DNA of 42,518 nucleotides from Cryomorphaceae bacterium (lineage in GTDB: Bacteria; Bacteroidota; Bacteroidia; Flavobacteriales; Schleiferiaceae): positions 1-42,518 of the forward strand of contig JAFIEY010000044.1 of NCBI GenBank assembly GCA_020832345.1, given 5' to 3'. The translations under genes were made by a program, and so were the position numbers. Under the pieces are notes generated by a model. That model saw only the letters and a list, made by a program, of their open reading frames with translations. It was not told the DNA's origin and made no database searches. Shown here in pieces: positions 1 through 8,277 of the stretch. Position 1 is the first letter of the stretch. Every line of letters begins with the position of its first letter.

Positions 1-140
1 GTCTGCTCTAAAAAGTCCCTTTCTGCCAAAATCTTCCTTGTCGGTAGATTTTTGAATCCTCACTAACAGCTGGTTAGCTCCGGTTCAAAAATCCCCTCCG
101 CGTCGATTTTGATTGAAATCATCCTTTTTAGAGTGGACTC
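1..140 (+). repeat. MITE-like palindromic repeat, copy A (left end cut by window)
   Basis: First of seven copies of a repeat whose full form is 142 bp. The left end reads GAGTCTGCTCCAAAAAG in intact copies, and the right end is its near-perfect inverted complement, CTTTTTGGAGTGGACTC. This copy lacks the first two bases (GA), probably because the window starts inside it. The centre holds a nested palindrome: GATTTTTGAA pairs with TTCAAAAATC, and inside that CTAAC pairs with GTTAG. No transposase is encoded. Confidence 0.85.
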
Positions 141-173
141 AGTAATATAAACTGCATAACTGTTGACTCTGTC

Positions 174-329
174 ATGATGTCGAAAAACCATGAATTTCAA
201 TTTTACATTTTTTCTTATGGAAAAGATGAGGTTCCTGTACGAGCTATTATTGTTGATATGAAACATGACAATGTTGATTCCGGGCAAATGAGAAAAATGT
301 ATGTCGAAGAAACATTTTTTGTGAAGTAG
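174..329 (+). CDS. small hypothetical protein (51 aa) or gene remnant
   Basis: An open frame starting with two consecutive ATG codons (174, 177) and ending at TAG 327-329, lying between repeat copies A and B. The product is charged, with a protein-like composition: it starts MMSKNHEFQFYIF and ends MRKMYVEETFFVK. It has no signal peptide, membrane segment or motif I recognise. It could be a real small protein, the tail of a larger gene destroyed by the flanking repeats, or chance. The rest of the stretch to 425 has only a 25-codon frame (335-412) that I do not support. Confidence 0.3.
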   Translation: MMSKNHEFQFYIFSYGKDEVPVRAIIVDMKHDNVDSGQMRKMYVEETFFVK

Positions 330-425
330 GGGTAATGCTCCAAAGTGAAGCAGGAAACACGATGTTTGATTTCCACTTAAATACGAATACTTTGAAAACA
401 GCCGGTTATTGATTGCTTTATTATT

Positions 426-567
426 GAGTCTGCTCCATAAAGTCCCTTTCTGCCAAAATCTTCTTTGTCGGTAGATTTTTGAATCCTCACTAACAGATAG
501 TTAGTTCCGGTTCAAAAACATCCTGCCCCTCGATTTTGATTGAAATCATCCTTTTTGAAATGGACTC
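426..567 (+). repeat. MITE-like palindromic repeat, copy B (full length)
   Basis: Full-length 142-bp copy in the same orientation as copy A, 285 bp away. It runs from GAGTCTGCTCC to GGACTC with the central palindrome present. The six bases on either side (ATTATT and AATCGT) do not match, so no target duplication remains. It lies in the leader region of the large secreted protein that starts at 680; positions 568-679 are AT-rich and show no gene. Confidence 0.9.
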
Positions 568-679
568 AATCGTGAAAATGGTATTTTATTTTTATTCGAC
601 AAGTGTTAATTTTTCTTTTGTATATTTACACTTTAATTTTTCAAATTAAATGTGTTAACACCTTATCTGTAAATTCAAA

Positions 680-3600
680 GTGAATGTAAATAAAAGTTTA
701 ATTGTCGTTTTGCTGCTTTCCCTCTTTGGAGTTTCTATTTGGGGAACCAAAACTTATTTTGACAACTCCCAAACTTTTTTCTCATACACCCAAACAACTG
801 AATCCAATTTACCGGAAATCAACCAGGGGCAACCATACCCTATGGGGAAAAGACAACTTCTCTTTGAGGAAAATAAAGGACAAATAAAGGACCAGTTTGG
901 AAATCCCACACCGGATGTTTTATTCAGTGGGGAAAATAATGGTTTGACCTACTTTCTCAAGCGATCCGGGCTGAGCTTTCAATTACAAAAGCCACTCAAT
1001 CCAAAAAATCCAACAACGGAGCCGGAGGATCCACACGAGTTTGTGCTGCCCGAACCCGATTCTCTAATTATCCATCGCGTTGATATTGAATGGTTGTCTG
1101 ATAACCAGTCCTATGTGCAGACCGGAAAAGCTGTGCCCGGTGAAATATCCCATTATTACAATGTTGCTGAAGGAAACAATCCTGCCCTCAATGTCCGGAA
1201 ATATTCGAGTATAACTTATAAGAGTGTTTGGAAAGGTATCGATTTTTATTGTTTTGGAAAAAACGGAAAATTCGAGAGCGATTGGTTGGTTCACAAACCC
1301 AAGGACTATAAGAAAATTCGGTTTCGGGTTAGTGGGGCTTCAGTTTCAGTGGACGAAGCAGGCTACTTGATATTGGAAACAGATATCGGTATCCTTAAAG
1401 AAGGCGCATTGCAAGTTTATCAAAACGCTTCTCAAATCCCCGCTACTTGGGTGGTAGATGGAGATGTTGTCTCTTTTGATATCCCCAATTACGACAAAAA
1501 CATCCCCTTGCGCATCGATCCGCCATTGCAGGTTTGGGGCACCTATTACGGCGGTAGTGCCTCGGAGCAGGGCGCAGCCGTGGCGCTGGACTTGGGTGGA
1601 AATGCGCATGTTGTAGGTCGAACTTCTTCGGTGAATCAAATTTCTACCGTGGGCGCGCATCAGGATACTTTAGCGGGTATTTACGATGTCTTTTTGGCTA
1701 AATTTGATGAAGATGGTGTGCGACTTTGGGCGACTTATTTGGGCGGTAGCCAAATGGACTTTGGATTTGGATGCGATGTTGATTCTATGAGTTATGTCTA
1801 TATCACCGGCCATGCTTTTTCAAATTCAGGAATTGCAACATTCGGTTCCTTTCAGCCCATTAACAACGGAGATGGAGATGCGTTTTTGGTGAAATTTACC
1901 CCAACCGGCATTCGGGAGTGGGGCACTTTTATTGGCGGAGCAGAATTGGAAATGGGACATTCTGTGGCCACCGATATCAACGGTGATGTTTTTGTTGCCG
2001 GACAAACATTATCGAGTACCAATATTTCCACTCCCTTAACATTTATGCCAACCTATGCCGGAGGAAGTGATGCCTTTTTGATGAAATTTGATGCCAATGG
2101 AAATCGCCTATGGGGAACATATTTCGGCGGTCCATCTACAGAAACAGGCTACAGTTGTACCTCAGATAATTTCGGGCAAGTATATCTCTCCGGTGAAGCC
2201 AGTTCGTTTACCGGAATTGCTTCCCCGGGTGCTCATCAAACTGCTTTTGGCGGCGGAATACGCGATGCCTTTCTGGCCAAATTTACCGCAACCGGACAAA
2301 GAATTTGGTCAACGTATTTGGGTGGAGCCAATAATGAAGTAGGGTGGACTTGCACAACCGTAGATTCCGGCGTGATTTATCTTGGGGGATCAACCAGCTC
2401 ATCGCAGGGAATTTCGACTCCCGGTACGTACCAAACTTCTAATGCAGGTTCCAGTGATGGATTTTTAGCCAAATTTAGCAGCAACGGAACCCGACTTTGG
2501 GGCACCTATTACGGCGGGCCTCAAAACGATATTGGGTATGCATGCGCAATGGATTATACCGGAGAAATATTTTTGGGCGGAAGGACTTGGTCAACTACCG
2601 GTATTTCTACCCCAAATGGAAATCAACCTACCTTTGGCGGAGGAATAAACGATGGCTTTCTTGCGAAATTTGATGATACCGGAAATCTCGTTTGGGGCAC
2701 GTATTACGGCGGCGGACAAGAGGACATCGTCAATGACGCAGCTGCCGACTATCGGGGAGGCGGGGTCATTGTGGGAAATACCAATTCATCCAATCAAATT
2801 GCCACCCCAAACGGCCACCAAACCGTTTTTGGCGGAGGCACCATGGACGCCTTGGTAGCTCGTTTTGGTCTCGATTGCTACCCACCGGATGTCATCTGTG
2901 TTTCGCGATTGCCATATTCCAATGAGGTGGATATCACTTTTATACCCAGTACGGATACCGGTGCGTTTTTCTATTTTCATATCTTAGAAGTCGATACATC
3001 CTTAACCGGGGACTTTTACATCATCGACACCATTCCAGAATTTGATCCCGAAACCTACCGGGCAACCATTCCACATAACCAGTCACTGTACCTGCAAATT
3101 CGTTCCGTTTCGGGCGATAGTTGCGTTTCCAATCCATCGGTCATTATCGGCACACTTGACCTAAATCTCGTGCCACGACCGATAAATAGTCCGCACAAGG
3201 ACACCGCAGATTTGTCTTGGAACAATCCGAGACCCGGGAATCCCGCGAATATTTTGTATGTCATTGAGGGGGAATTCCCTACAGGTAGTGGGAACTGGAT
3301 CGCTTTGGACTCAACAACGGCTTTGTCCATTCGCCAGAAAATTTACCACTGTGATATGGATGTGACTTTTCGAGTTACCTATCGTTCTTATAGCCAAGAT
3401 TCTACCCAGTACTGCACCAATTATTCAAATCTGGTAAATGCGGTATTTTCCAATAAAATAAACAACGATACGATTGATATTAATTTTGTTACCATCAATA
3501 CTTTGGGGCAGGCCGTAATTGATTTTGAACCTTCCCAAAAGGGAGATATTGTTGCCTATCTCGTCATGCATTTTAATACCAATACCGGCAATTGGGAGGT

Positions 3601-4912
3601 CATTGACACGGTTGGAGCAATGGCGGCATATACTTGGCAACAATCTTTGGCCGATGAACGGGTTGAAAGGTTTAAAGTCGTTTCTCTTGACAGTTGCGGA
3701 AATGCCAGTAGTGAACTTTTGGCTACAGCTCACAATACCATTTTATTGGAAAATACCCTAAATATTTGTAATAAGACGAACCTCCTTCGCTGGAATAGCT
3801 ATCGGGATTGGGGCAGCAAGTTACAAGGCTATGAACTGCGCGTAGATATCGACGATTTGCAGGGAAATGTGGTCAACGATGTCCTGCTTTATTCAGGCAC
3901 AGACACCACTTTTTTACACGATGAAAATCTTGGAGAAGCCAGATACTGTTATCGGGTAAAGGCCATTCACGCCGACAGCGTTTGGGAGAGTGAATCCCAG
4001 TCCGTATGTATAGATCCCAATCGAATGACGCCTTCAAAATTCCTCACCATTAGTAGAACAAGGATTCGTGGAGATGGCGTGGAAATGCTGGTGTATGTGG
4101 ATACCAATTCCGGTGCAGATCAAGTTTTAATCGAAAGGGCAACTTCACGTCATGGAACCTACTTTGAGGTGGCCGTCGTTGCCAAGCCCAAAACCCGTCC
4201 CTTTTCGTTTGCCTATATCGACTACCTCGCACAACCCAACGATGGCGTTTATTTCTATCGCGCCATTACGCAAGACAGTTGCGGAAATGTTGACACCATA
4301 TCCAATATCGTCAACAACATTCTAATCAATGTCGAATCTAAACCCAATGAGCAAAATTGGGTAAGTTGGAGCGCTTATGAAGATTTTGCGGGTGAATTAG
4401 ATCGCTATGAATTGTATAGGGCCAACGGAAGTACCGGTTCATTTAGACTAATCGCCGATGATTTATCCCCAAATGACACCTTTTTTATAGATCAAACAGA
4501 AAAACTAAATAGTTACGACAACACCTTTTGTTACCGGGTGCAAGCCGTGGAGCGAAACAACCCCCATGATTTGCCCTCACTTTACCAGCCATTTAGAAGC
4601 AGGTCAAATGTGGCGTGTGTAACAAAACAGGCAAAATTAATGCTGCCCAATGCCTTTCGTCCCGGTTCGCCCATCGCCGGAAATCAATATTTTGGAATAG
4701 GGAATCGGCATTTAGATTTCGATCGCTTCTCCATGGTCATCATCGATAGGTGGGGTAAAGTTGTATTTGAAACCAAGGATCCCAATGTGTTTTGGGACGG
4801 CAATATAAACGGCAAATCTGCACCCATGGGCGTGTATTCCTACGTGGTGCATTACAGATCGGTGGGCGGAATGCCACTTGAGGAAAAAGGAACTGTGACC
4901 CTTATTCGATAA
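680..4912 (+). CDS. secreted SBBP-repeat beta-propeller protein with type B T9SS C-terminal signal
   Basis: A 1410-aa exported, probably surface-bound protein. The start is GTG at 680: this places a signal peptide (hydrophobic LIVVLLLSLFGVSIWG) at the N-terminus, and no in-frame ATG is close. Residues ~57-280 resemble the DUF7948 domain that commonly precedes SBBP repeats (ENKGQIKD motif). Residues ~285-735 hold seven SBBP units, each with a W-[GAS]-T-[YF]-[YLIF]-GG core about 64-65 residues apart, usually followed by a DAFLAKF-type strand; seven units would fit a seven-bladed propeller. Residues ~740-1310 look like FN3/Ig-like beta-sandwiches. Residues ~1320-1410 are a gliding-motility-associated C-terminal domain (MLPNAFRP, DRWGKVVFE, FWDGNINGK, GVYSYVV), the type B signal for T9SS export. 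The ligand or function is unknown. The gene stands alone and converges on the small lipoprotein at 4919. Confidence 0.85.
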   Translation: MNVNKSLIVVLLLSLFGVSIWGTKTYFDNSQTFFSYTQTTESNLPEINQGQPYPMGKRQLLFEENKGQIKDQFGNPTPDVLFSGENNGLTYFLKRSGLSFQLQKPLNPKNPTTEPEDPHEFVLPEPDSLIIHRVDIEWLSDNQSYVQTGKAVPGEISHYYNVAEGNNPALNVRKYSSITYKSVWKGIDFYCFGKNGKFESDWLVHKPKDYKKIRFRVSGASVSVDEAGYLILETDIGILKEGALQVYQNASQIPATWVVDGDVVSFDIPNYDKNIPLRIDPPLQVWGTYYGGSASEQGAAVALDLGGNAHVVGRTSSVNQISTVGAHQDTLAGIYDVFLAKFDEDGVRLWATYLGGSQMDFGFGCDVDSMSYVYITGHAFSNSGIATFGSFQPINNGDGDAFLVKFTPTGIREWGTFIGGAELEMGHSVATDINGDVFVAGQTLSSTNISTPLTFMPTYAGGSDAFLMKFDANGNRLWGTYFGGPSTETGYSCTSDNFGQVYLSGEASSFTGIASPGAHQTAFGGGIRDAFLAKFTATGQRIWSTYLGGANNEVGWTCTTVDSGVIYLGGSTSSSQGISTPGTYQTSNAGSSDGFLAKFSSNGTRLWGTYYGGPQNDIGYACAMDYTGEIFLGGRTWSTTGISTPNGNQPTFGGGINDGFLAKFDDTGNLVWGTYYGGGQEDIVNDAAADYRGGGVIVGNTNSSNQIATPNGHQTVFGGGTMDALVARFGLDCYPPDVICVSRLPYSNEVDITFIPSTDTGAFFYFHILEVDTSLTGDFYIIDTIPEFDPETYRATIPHNQSLYLQIRSVSGDSCVSNPSVIIGTLDLNLVPRPINSPHKDTADLSWNNPRPGNPANILYVIEGEFPTGSGNWIALDSTTALSIRQKIYHCDMDVTFRVTYRSYSQDSTQYCTNYSNLVNAVFSNKINNDTIDINFVTINTLGQAVIDFEPSQKGDIVAYLVMHFNTNTGNWEVIDTVGAMAAYTWQQSLADERVERFKVVSLDSCGNASSELLATAHNTILLENTLNICNKTNLLRWNSYRDWGSKLQGYELRVDIDDLQGNVVNDVLLYSGTDTTFLHDENLGEARYCYRVKAIHADSVWESESQSVCIDPNRMTPSKFLTISRTRIRGDGVEMLVYVDTNSGADQVLIERATSRHGTYFEVAVVAKPKTRPFSFAYIDYLAQPNDGVYFYRAITQDSCGNVDTISNIVNNILINVESKPNEQNWVSWSAYEDFAGELDRYELYRANGSTGSFRLIADDLSPNDTFFIDQTEKLNSYDNTFCYRVQAVERNNPHDLPSLYQPFRSRSNVACVTKQAKLMLPNAFRPGSPIAGNQYFGIGNRHLDFDRFSMVIIDRWGKVVFETKDPNVFWDGNINGKSAPMGVYSYVVHYRSVGGMPLEEKGTVTLIR

Positions 4913-4918
4913 TAATAA

Positions 4919-5149
4919 TTACTCCAAGTCACATTTTGTTACCATTTCAAATTCGCCATCCGTCATTGAACTTTCCATTCCTGAACACCATCTTCCACCA
5001 ACTCCCTTAGTAGTGTGTTTCATTGTATGACGGTAAACTTCAACACCATCTTCGTATTCGACAGTTTCACAAACACACGTGCGTTCACGAAAGCAGGAGG
5101 TAATGGTTAAAAGTATAATAGCGACCACAAAAATTCGATATAATTTCAT
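4919..5149 (-). CDS. small cysteine-containing lipoprotein (76 aa)
   Basis: The N-terminus has a basic start, a hydrophobic run (IFVVAIILLTI) and a lipobox TITSC with Cys19 as the predicted lipidated residue, so the protein is predicted to be membrane-anchored outside the cytoplasm. The mature part holds four more cysteines (25, 27, 55, 73), enough for two disulfides. I do not recognise the family. Its stop is 6 bp from the stop of the convergent gene at 680-4912. It may share a transcript with the minus-strand membrane protein upstream (5227-5601), 77 bp away, but nothing links their functions. Confidence 0.7.
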   Translation of the reverse strand: MKLYRIFVVAIILLTITSCFRERTCVCETVEYEDGVEVYRHTMKHTTKGVGGRWCSGMESSMTDGEFEMVTKCDLE

Positions 5150-5226
5150 TTGATAGATTTTTAAAATTTAGGACAAATGTAATAAAATTTTGGTTTTTTA
5201 AGATGAATAAAACTATGGGTAGTACT

Positions 5227-5601
5227 TCAATTTCTATCAGTATAACTTTCTCCCGCAAATCCTCCCTTTTCCAAATGAAAAGTAAAATACCCGGCCAATG
5301 TTACAGCGAAAAGAATCATCAGTGGTAAATCAGGGAAAACTTCATTCGGGCGAAGATATTCCCTAAGGTACATGGTGACGAAAAAAAGCATTACGCCGCC
5401 CAGATAAATCCAAATCTTGCGGTTTCTAGGGAAACGAAAAGCGAGGGCAATGCCAAACGCAACTTGAATTAGCCCCACTATCGCTGCGGAAAACATACCG
5501 CAAATTACCAGAGTAAATCCAAAATCGCGATTGATGAAAATGGCACCTAAACCAACGAGGATAAAGGGCAGGAGGACAACTATCCGGTTGCTTTTTGTCA
5601 T
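5227..5601 (-). CDS. small integral membrane protein, unknown function (124 aa)
   Basis: Four hydrophobic segments are visible at about residues 8-23, 29-52, 64-79 and 92-108, joined by short charged loops (FRFPRNRKIW, REYLRPNE). This predicts a small four-helix inner-membrane protein ending in a hydrophilic tail (EKGGFAGESYTDRN). I do not recognise the family. The start ATG at 5601 is 106 bp from the divergent yceD start, so the two genes share a divergent intergenic region. Confidence 0.65.
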   Translation of the reverse strand: MTKSNRIVVLLPFILVGLGAIFINRDFGFTLVICGMFSAAIVGLIQVAFGIALAFRFPRNRKIWIYLGGVMLFFVTMYLREYLRPNEVFPDLPLMILFAVTLAGYFTFHLEKGGFAGESYTDRN

Positions 5602-5690
5602 GAATGCAAATTTGATGCGAATGGAAAACAGCGCTTTTAGGGAATCAAAAATACATCACAAAAAATCTTTTTCAATAAATAAAATCATTG

Positions 5691-5698
5691 TACATTTG
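5691..5698 (+). promoter_or_regulatory. putative Bacteroidota -7 box (TACATTTG) for yceD-rpmF
   Basis: TACATTTG fits the TAnnTTTG consensus of the main Bacteroidota sigma factor. It ends 9 bases before the yceD ATG, which would leave only a few bases of 5' leader. The expected TTTG about 20 bases upstream is represented only by TCTTTTT. Confidence 0.4.
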
Positions 5699-5707
5699 CC
5701 GCCCGCT

Positions 5708-6277
5708 ATGAGAAAGGAAAACCCACGCTGGCGAAATGCCTATCGTCTTAATTTTTATGGACTACGGGATGGCGAGCACCAACTTTCTATTCCCATAGCA
5801 AAAACGTTCTTTGCGAATTTCCCCGTTGATGATATTTTAGAAAGCCAACTTTCTGTGGATATTCATCTCACCAAAAACGACCGTCATTTGCGGTTGCTGA
5901 TGCAGTTTCATGGTACGGTAAAAGTTGAATGTGATGTAAGTCTGGAAGATTTCTGGATGAATATCGATTTCAATACCGAATTAATTGTGAAGTTTGCCGA
6001 AGACAACAACTTTGAAGATTTTGACGTTTGGACCATCAACAGAACAGCCCATCACGTTGATCTGGCAGATTACTTTTACGAAACTGTTGTGGTAAATATG
6101 CCGGTAAAACGCGTCAACCCCGATGTTGTAAATGGAGAGAAGGATTCCCCGGTATATCGGGCCTATTTAGAGTATTTGGAACAGCAAGAAGCACAAGAAC
6201 CAGAAGATACCCAGCCAGACGATGAACCCATTGATCCGCGCTGGCAAGCATTGAAACAATTGAAAAAAGATAAGTAA
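5708..6277 (+). CDS. yceD: YceD/DUF177 family protein
   Basis: A 189-aa cytoplasmic protein recognised by its position directly before rpmF and by the DUF177-like central stretch [17 protein letters not shown]. In many homologues this motif is CxRCL; here only one Cys remains. DUF177 proteins are linked to 23S rRNA metabolism in some bacteria and plants; that role is from the family, not seen here. The C-terminal 35 residues are acidic and Q-rich ([17 protein letters not shown]), followed by a basic end. I chose ATG 5708 rather than an in-frame ATG at 5531, because the longer version would overlap the divergent membrane-protein gene and the -7 box. Only 2 bp separate it from rpmF, so the two are co-transcribed. 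Confidence 0.85.
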   Translation: MRKENPRWRNAYRLNFYGLRDGEHQLSIPIAKTFFANFPVDDILESQLSVDIHLTKNDRHLRLLMQFHGTVKVECDVSLEDFWMNIDFNTELIVKFAEDNNFEDFDVWTINRTAHHVDLADYFYETVVVNMPVKRVNPDVVNGEKDSPVYRAYLEYLEQQEAQEPEDTQPDDEPIDPRWQALKQLKKDK

Positions 6278-6279
6278 CC

Positions 6280-6477
6280 ATGGCACATCCCAAGCGCAAA
6301 ATATCCAAAACGCGTCGCGATAAACGCAGAACCCACTACAAAATTGAGGCGCCTACTATCGCTGTTTGTCCTACCACCGGTGAGGCCCACCTGTGGCATC
6401 GGGCCTACTGGCACGAAGGAAAAATGTATTACAAAGGACGCGTAGTTGTTGATAAAACTGTCGAAGCTGAAGCTTAG
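6280..6477 (+). CDS. rpmF: 50S ribosomal protein L32
   Basis: A 65-aa protein with the typical L32 start [20 protein letters not shown], followed by [15 protein letters not shown]. The single Cys means this is the form without a full zinc-ribbon cysteine set. It is a component of the large ribosomal subunit. It sits 2 bp after yceD and is followed by an intrinsic terminator (6505-6536), so the yceD-rpmF unit appears to end here instead of reading into the fatty-acid genes. Confidence 0.97.
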   Translation: MAHPKRKISKTRRDKRRTHYKIEAPTIAVCPTTGEAHLWHRAYWHEGKMYYKGRVVVDKTVEAEA

Positions 6478-6504
6478 ACACATGTTTATAGACATTGAAC
6501 AGAG

Positions 6505-6536
6505 AATCCCCGGTCTTATGACCTGCGGGATTTTTT
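6505..6536 (+). terminator. intrinsic terminator after rpmF
   Basis: AATCCC pairs with GGGATT and an inner GGTC pairs with GACC around a TTAT loop, followed directly by TTTTTT. It lies 27 bp past the rpmF stop and separates it from fabH. Confidence 0.7.
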
Positions 6537-6719
6537 GTGTTTGATGTGGAAAATCAACATTTAGTCCGCCGTTTCAATCCCGATATTTTTATTCAAATTA
6601 GTTTTGTTTGAAAAAGTACAAAAAGTCTAACTTTTATTTGGCCTAAATCTTTTCCAATTCCACATTTCTCCTTTTCTTTGCCTACTGACTTTGCCTTTTA
6701 CCCGCAAACCCATTTACAG

Positions 6720-7718
6720 ATGAACAGACCAAAAGCAGCTATTACCGCATTAGGTGGTTACGTGCCTGAATTCCGACTGACCAATCAGGTTTTGGAAACG
6801 ATGATTGATACCTCGGATGAATGGATTACCACCCGAACCGGAATTAAGGAACGCCGAATTCTCAAAGGCGATGGCGCAGGATTGTCCATTATGATTCTGG
6901 AAGCGTTAAAGGATTTACAAGAAAAATCCGGTGTGGAATTGCACGATGTTGACGCCGTTATTGTTTCTACCGTGACGCCGGATATGCCTGTGGCCAGTAC
7001 CGCTGCTTTTATCTGTCACAAAATAGGTGCGAAAAACGCTTTCGGCTTCGATTTACAGGCTGCTTGTTCGGGATTTGTTTTCGCGATGGGCACGGGAGCG
7101 TCCTACATCGAATCCGGTCGTTACAAAAAAGTCTTGGTCATTGGTGGGGATAAAATGTCCTCTATTATTGATTACACCGATCGCACAACTTGTGTTATTT
7201 TTGGAGATGGCTGTGGAGCTGTGCTGCTCGAACCAAATGAAGAAGGTCACGGGATTCAGGATTTTATTTTGCGAAGCGACGGAATTGGTCGTCCGTATCT
7301 GAAAATCAAAGCCGGCGGATCCATGTATCCACCAACTGCGGAAACGGTGGCCAACAACGAACACTTTGTTTACCAGGAAGGACAGGCAGTTTTCAAGTTC
7401 GCTGTGACCAATATGGCGGAGATTGCGGCCCAAATTATGGAGCGAAATAATCTCACCGCAGATACGGTAAACTGGCTCGTTCCACATCAAGCTAACAAAA
7501 GAATCATTGACGCCACCGCCAAGCGCATGGGCGTGAGTGATGAAAAGGTGATGCTTAATATTCACCGATATGGTAACACCACCAACGGAACACTTCCGCT
7601 CTGTCTGTGGGATTACCAAAATCAACTTAAGAAAGGAGATACGCTTATTTTCGCTGCATTTGGCGGAGGTTTTACTTGGGGATCTCTGTATCTCACCTGG
7701 GCGTATGATGCCAAATAA
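6720..7718 (+). CDS. fabH: 3-oxoacyl-ACP synthase III (beta-ketoacyl-ACP synthase III)
   Basis: A 332-aa condensing enzyme that starts type II fatty-acid synthesis by joining an acyl-CoA primer to malonyl-ACP. The catalytic triad is visible: Cys116 in DLQAACSGF, His in LVPHQANKRI and Asn in HRYGNTTNGT. The usual N-terminus SDEWITTRTGIKERRI is also present. I chose ATG 6720; the frame is open upstream to a TTG at 6678, but that extension is not FabH-like. A possible promoter is TTTG (6607-6610) with TAACTTTT (6628-6635). accB follows after 37 bp and accC after that, so FabH is clustered with malonyl-CoA production. plsX, often located between rpmF and fabH, is absent. Confidence 0.95.
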   Translation: MNRPKAAITALGGYVPEFRLTNQVLETMIDTSDEWITTRTGIKERRILKGDGAGLSIMILEALKDLQEKSGVELHDVDAVIVSTVTPDMPVASTAAFICHKIGAKNAFGFDLQAACSGFVFAMGTGASYIESGRYKKVLVIGGDKMSSIIDYTDRTTCVIFGDGCGAVLLEPNEEGHGIQDFILRSDGIGRPYLKIKAGGSMYPPTAETVANNEHFVYQEGQAVFKFAVTNMAEIAAQIMERNNLTADTVNWLVPHQANKRIIDATAKRMGVSDEKVMLNIHRYGNTTNGTLPLCLWDYQNQLKKGDTLIFAAFGGGFTWGSLYLTWAYDAK

Positions 7719-7755
7719 TTTCTCATTACATTTGTACAACTAAATTTTAACCGTT

Positions 7756-8247
7756 ATGGATATAAAAGAAATCCAAAATCTCATTCGCTTTGTCGCTAAA
7801 AGTGGTGCTTCAGAAGTGAAGTTAGAAACCGATGATTTTAAAATCACCATTCGGACGGGTTCTGATGAAGAGGTGAGAACCCAGTACGTTGCGCCGCAAA
7901 TGATGCAGCCCGCACAACCTGTTCAGTCCGCACCTGCACCTGCAGCGCCCGCCGCACCTTCACCTGCACCAGCTGCGGGAGAATCAGCAGAAGCCGCCAC
8001 GGGCAATGAGATCATCATCAAATCGCCGATGATTGGAACCATTTATCGTCGTCCTTCCCCCGATAAAGACGTTTTCGTTAAGGTCGGTGATGTGATCAAG
8101 CCCGGTGACGTGGTTTGTATTGTTGAAGCGATGAAATTATTCAACGAAATCGAAAGTGAGGTAAGTGGTAAAGTTGTAAAAGTGCTGTTTGACGACCAAA
8201 GTCCGGTTGAATACGATCAGCCACTTTTTGTGATAGAGCCCGCTTAA
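7756..8247 (+). CDS. accB: acetyl-CoA carboxylase biotin carboxyl carrier protein
   Basis: A 163-aa protein that carries biotin between the biotin carboxylase and the carboxyltransferase of acetyl-CoA carboxylase, the committed step of fatty-acid synthesis. The biotinylation site is Lys127 in VEAMKLFNEIE, within a C-terminal biotinyl/lipoyl domain (residues ~83-163). The N-terminal part (KEIQNLIRFVAKSGASEVKLE) is the usual AccB start, and a flexible Pro/Ala-rich linker spans residues ~50-77. A TACATTTG box at 7727-7734 lies 21 bp before the ATG and could be a secondary promoter. accC follows after 30 bp. Confidence 0.96.
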   Translation: MDIKEIQNLIRFVAKSGASEVKLETDDFKITIRTGSDEEVRTQYVAPQMMQPAQPVQSAPAPAAPAAPSPAPAAGESAEAATGNEIIIKSPMIGTIYRRPSPDKDVFVKVGDVIKPGDVVCIVEAMKLFNEIESEVSGKVVKVLFDDQSPVEYDQPLFVIEPA

Positions 8248-8277
8248 TTTTGCTTCTGATCTCGAAAAACAACTGTT

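Noticed and set aside
63-287. 74-codon minus-strand ORF overlapping repeat copy A
   Set aside because: Part of it is read from the repeat itself, and the plus-strand frame at 174-329 has a more protein-like composition.
1534-2880. Regular 193-195-bp DNA repeats as a CRISPR or satellite array
   Set aside because: The periodicity is in frame and encodes SBBP protein repeats; the DNA is only partly similar between units.
5531-5707. N-terminal extension of the YceD gene to ATG 5531
   Set aside because: It would overlap the divergent membrane-protein gene and run through the -7 box, and the extra residues do not resemble the family.
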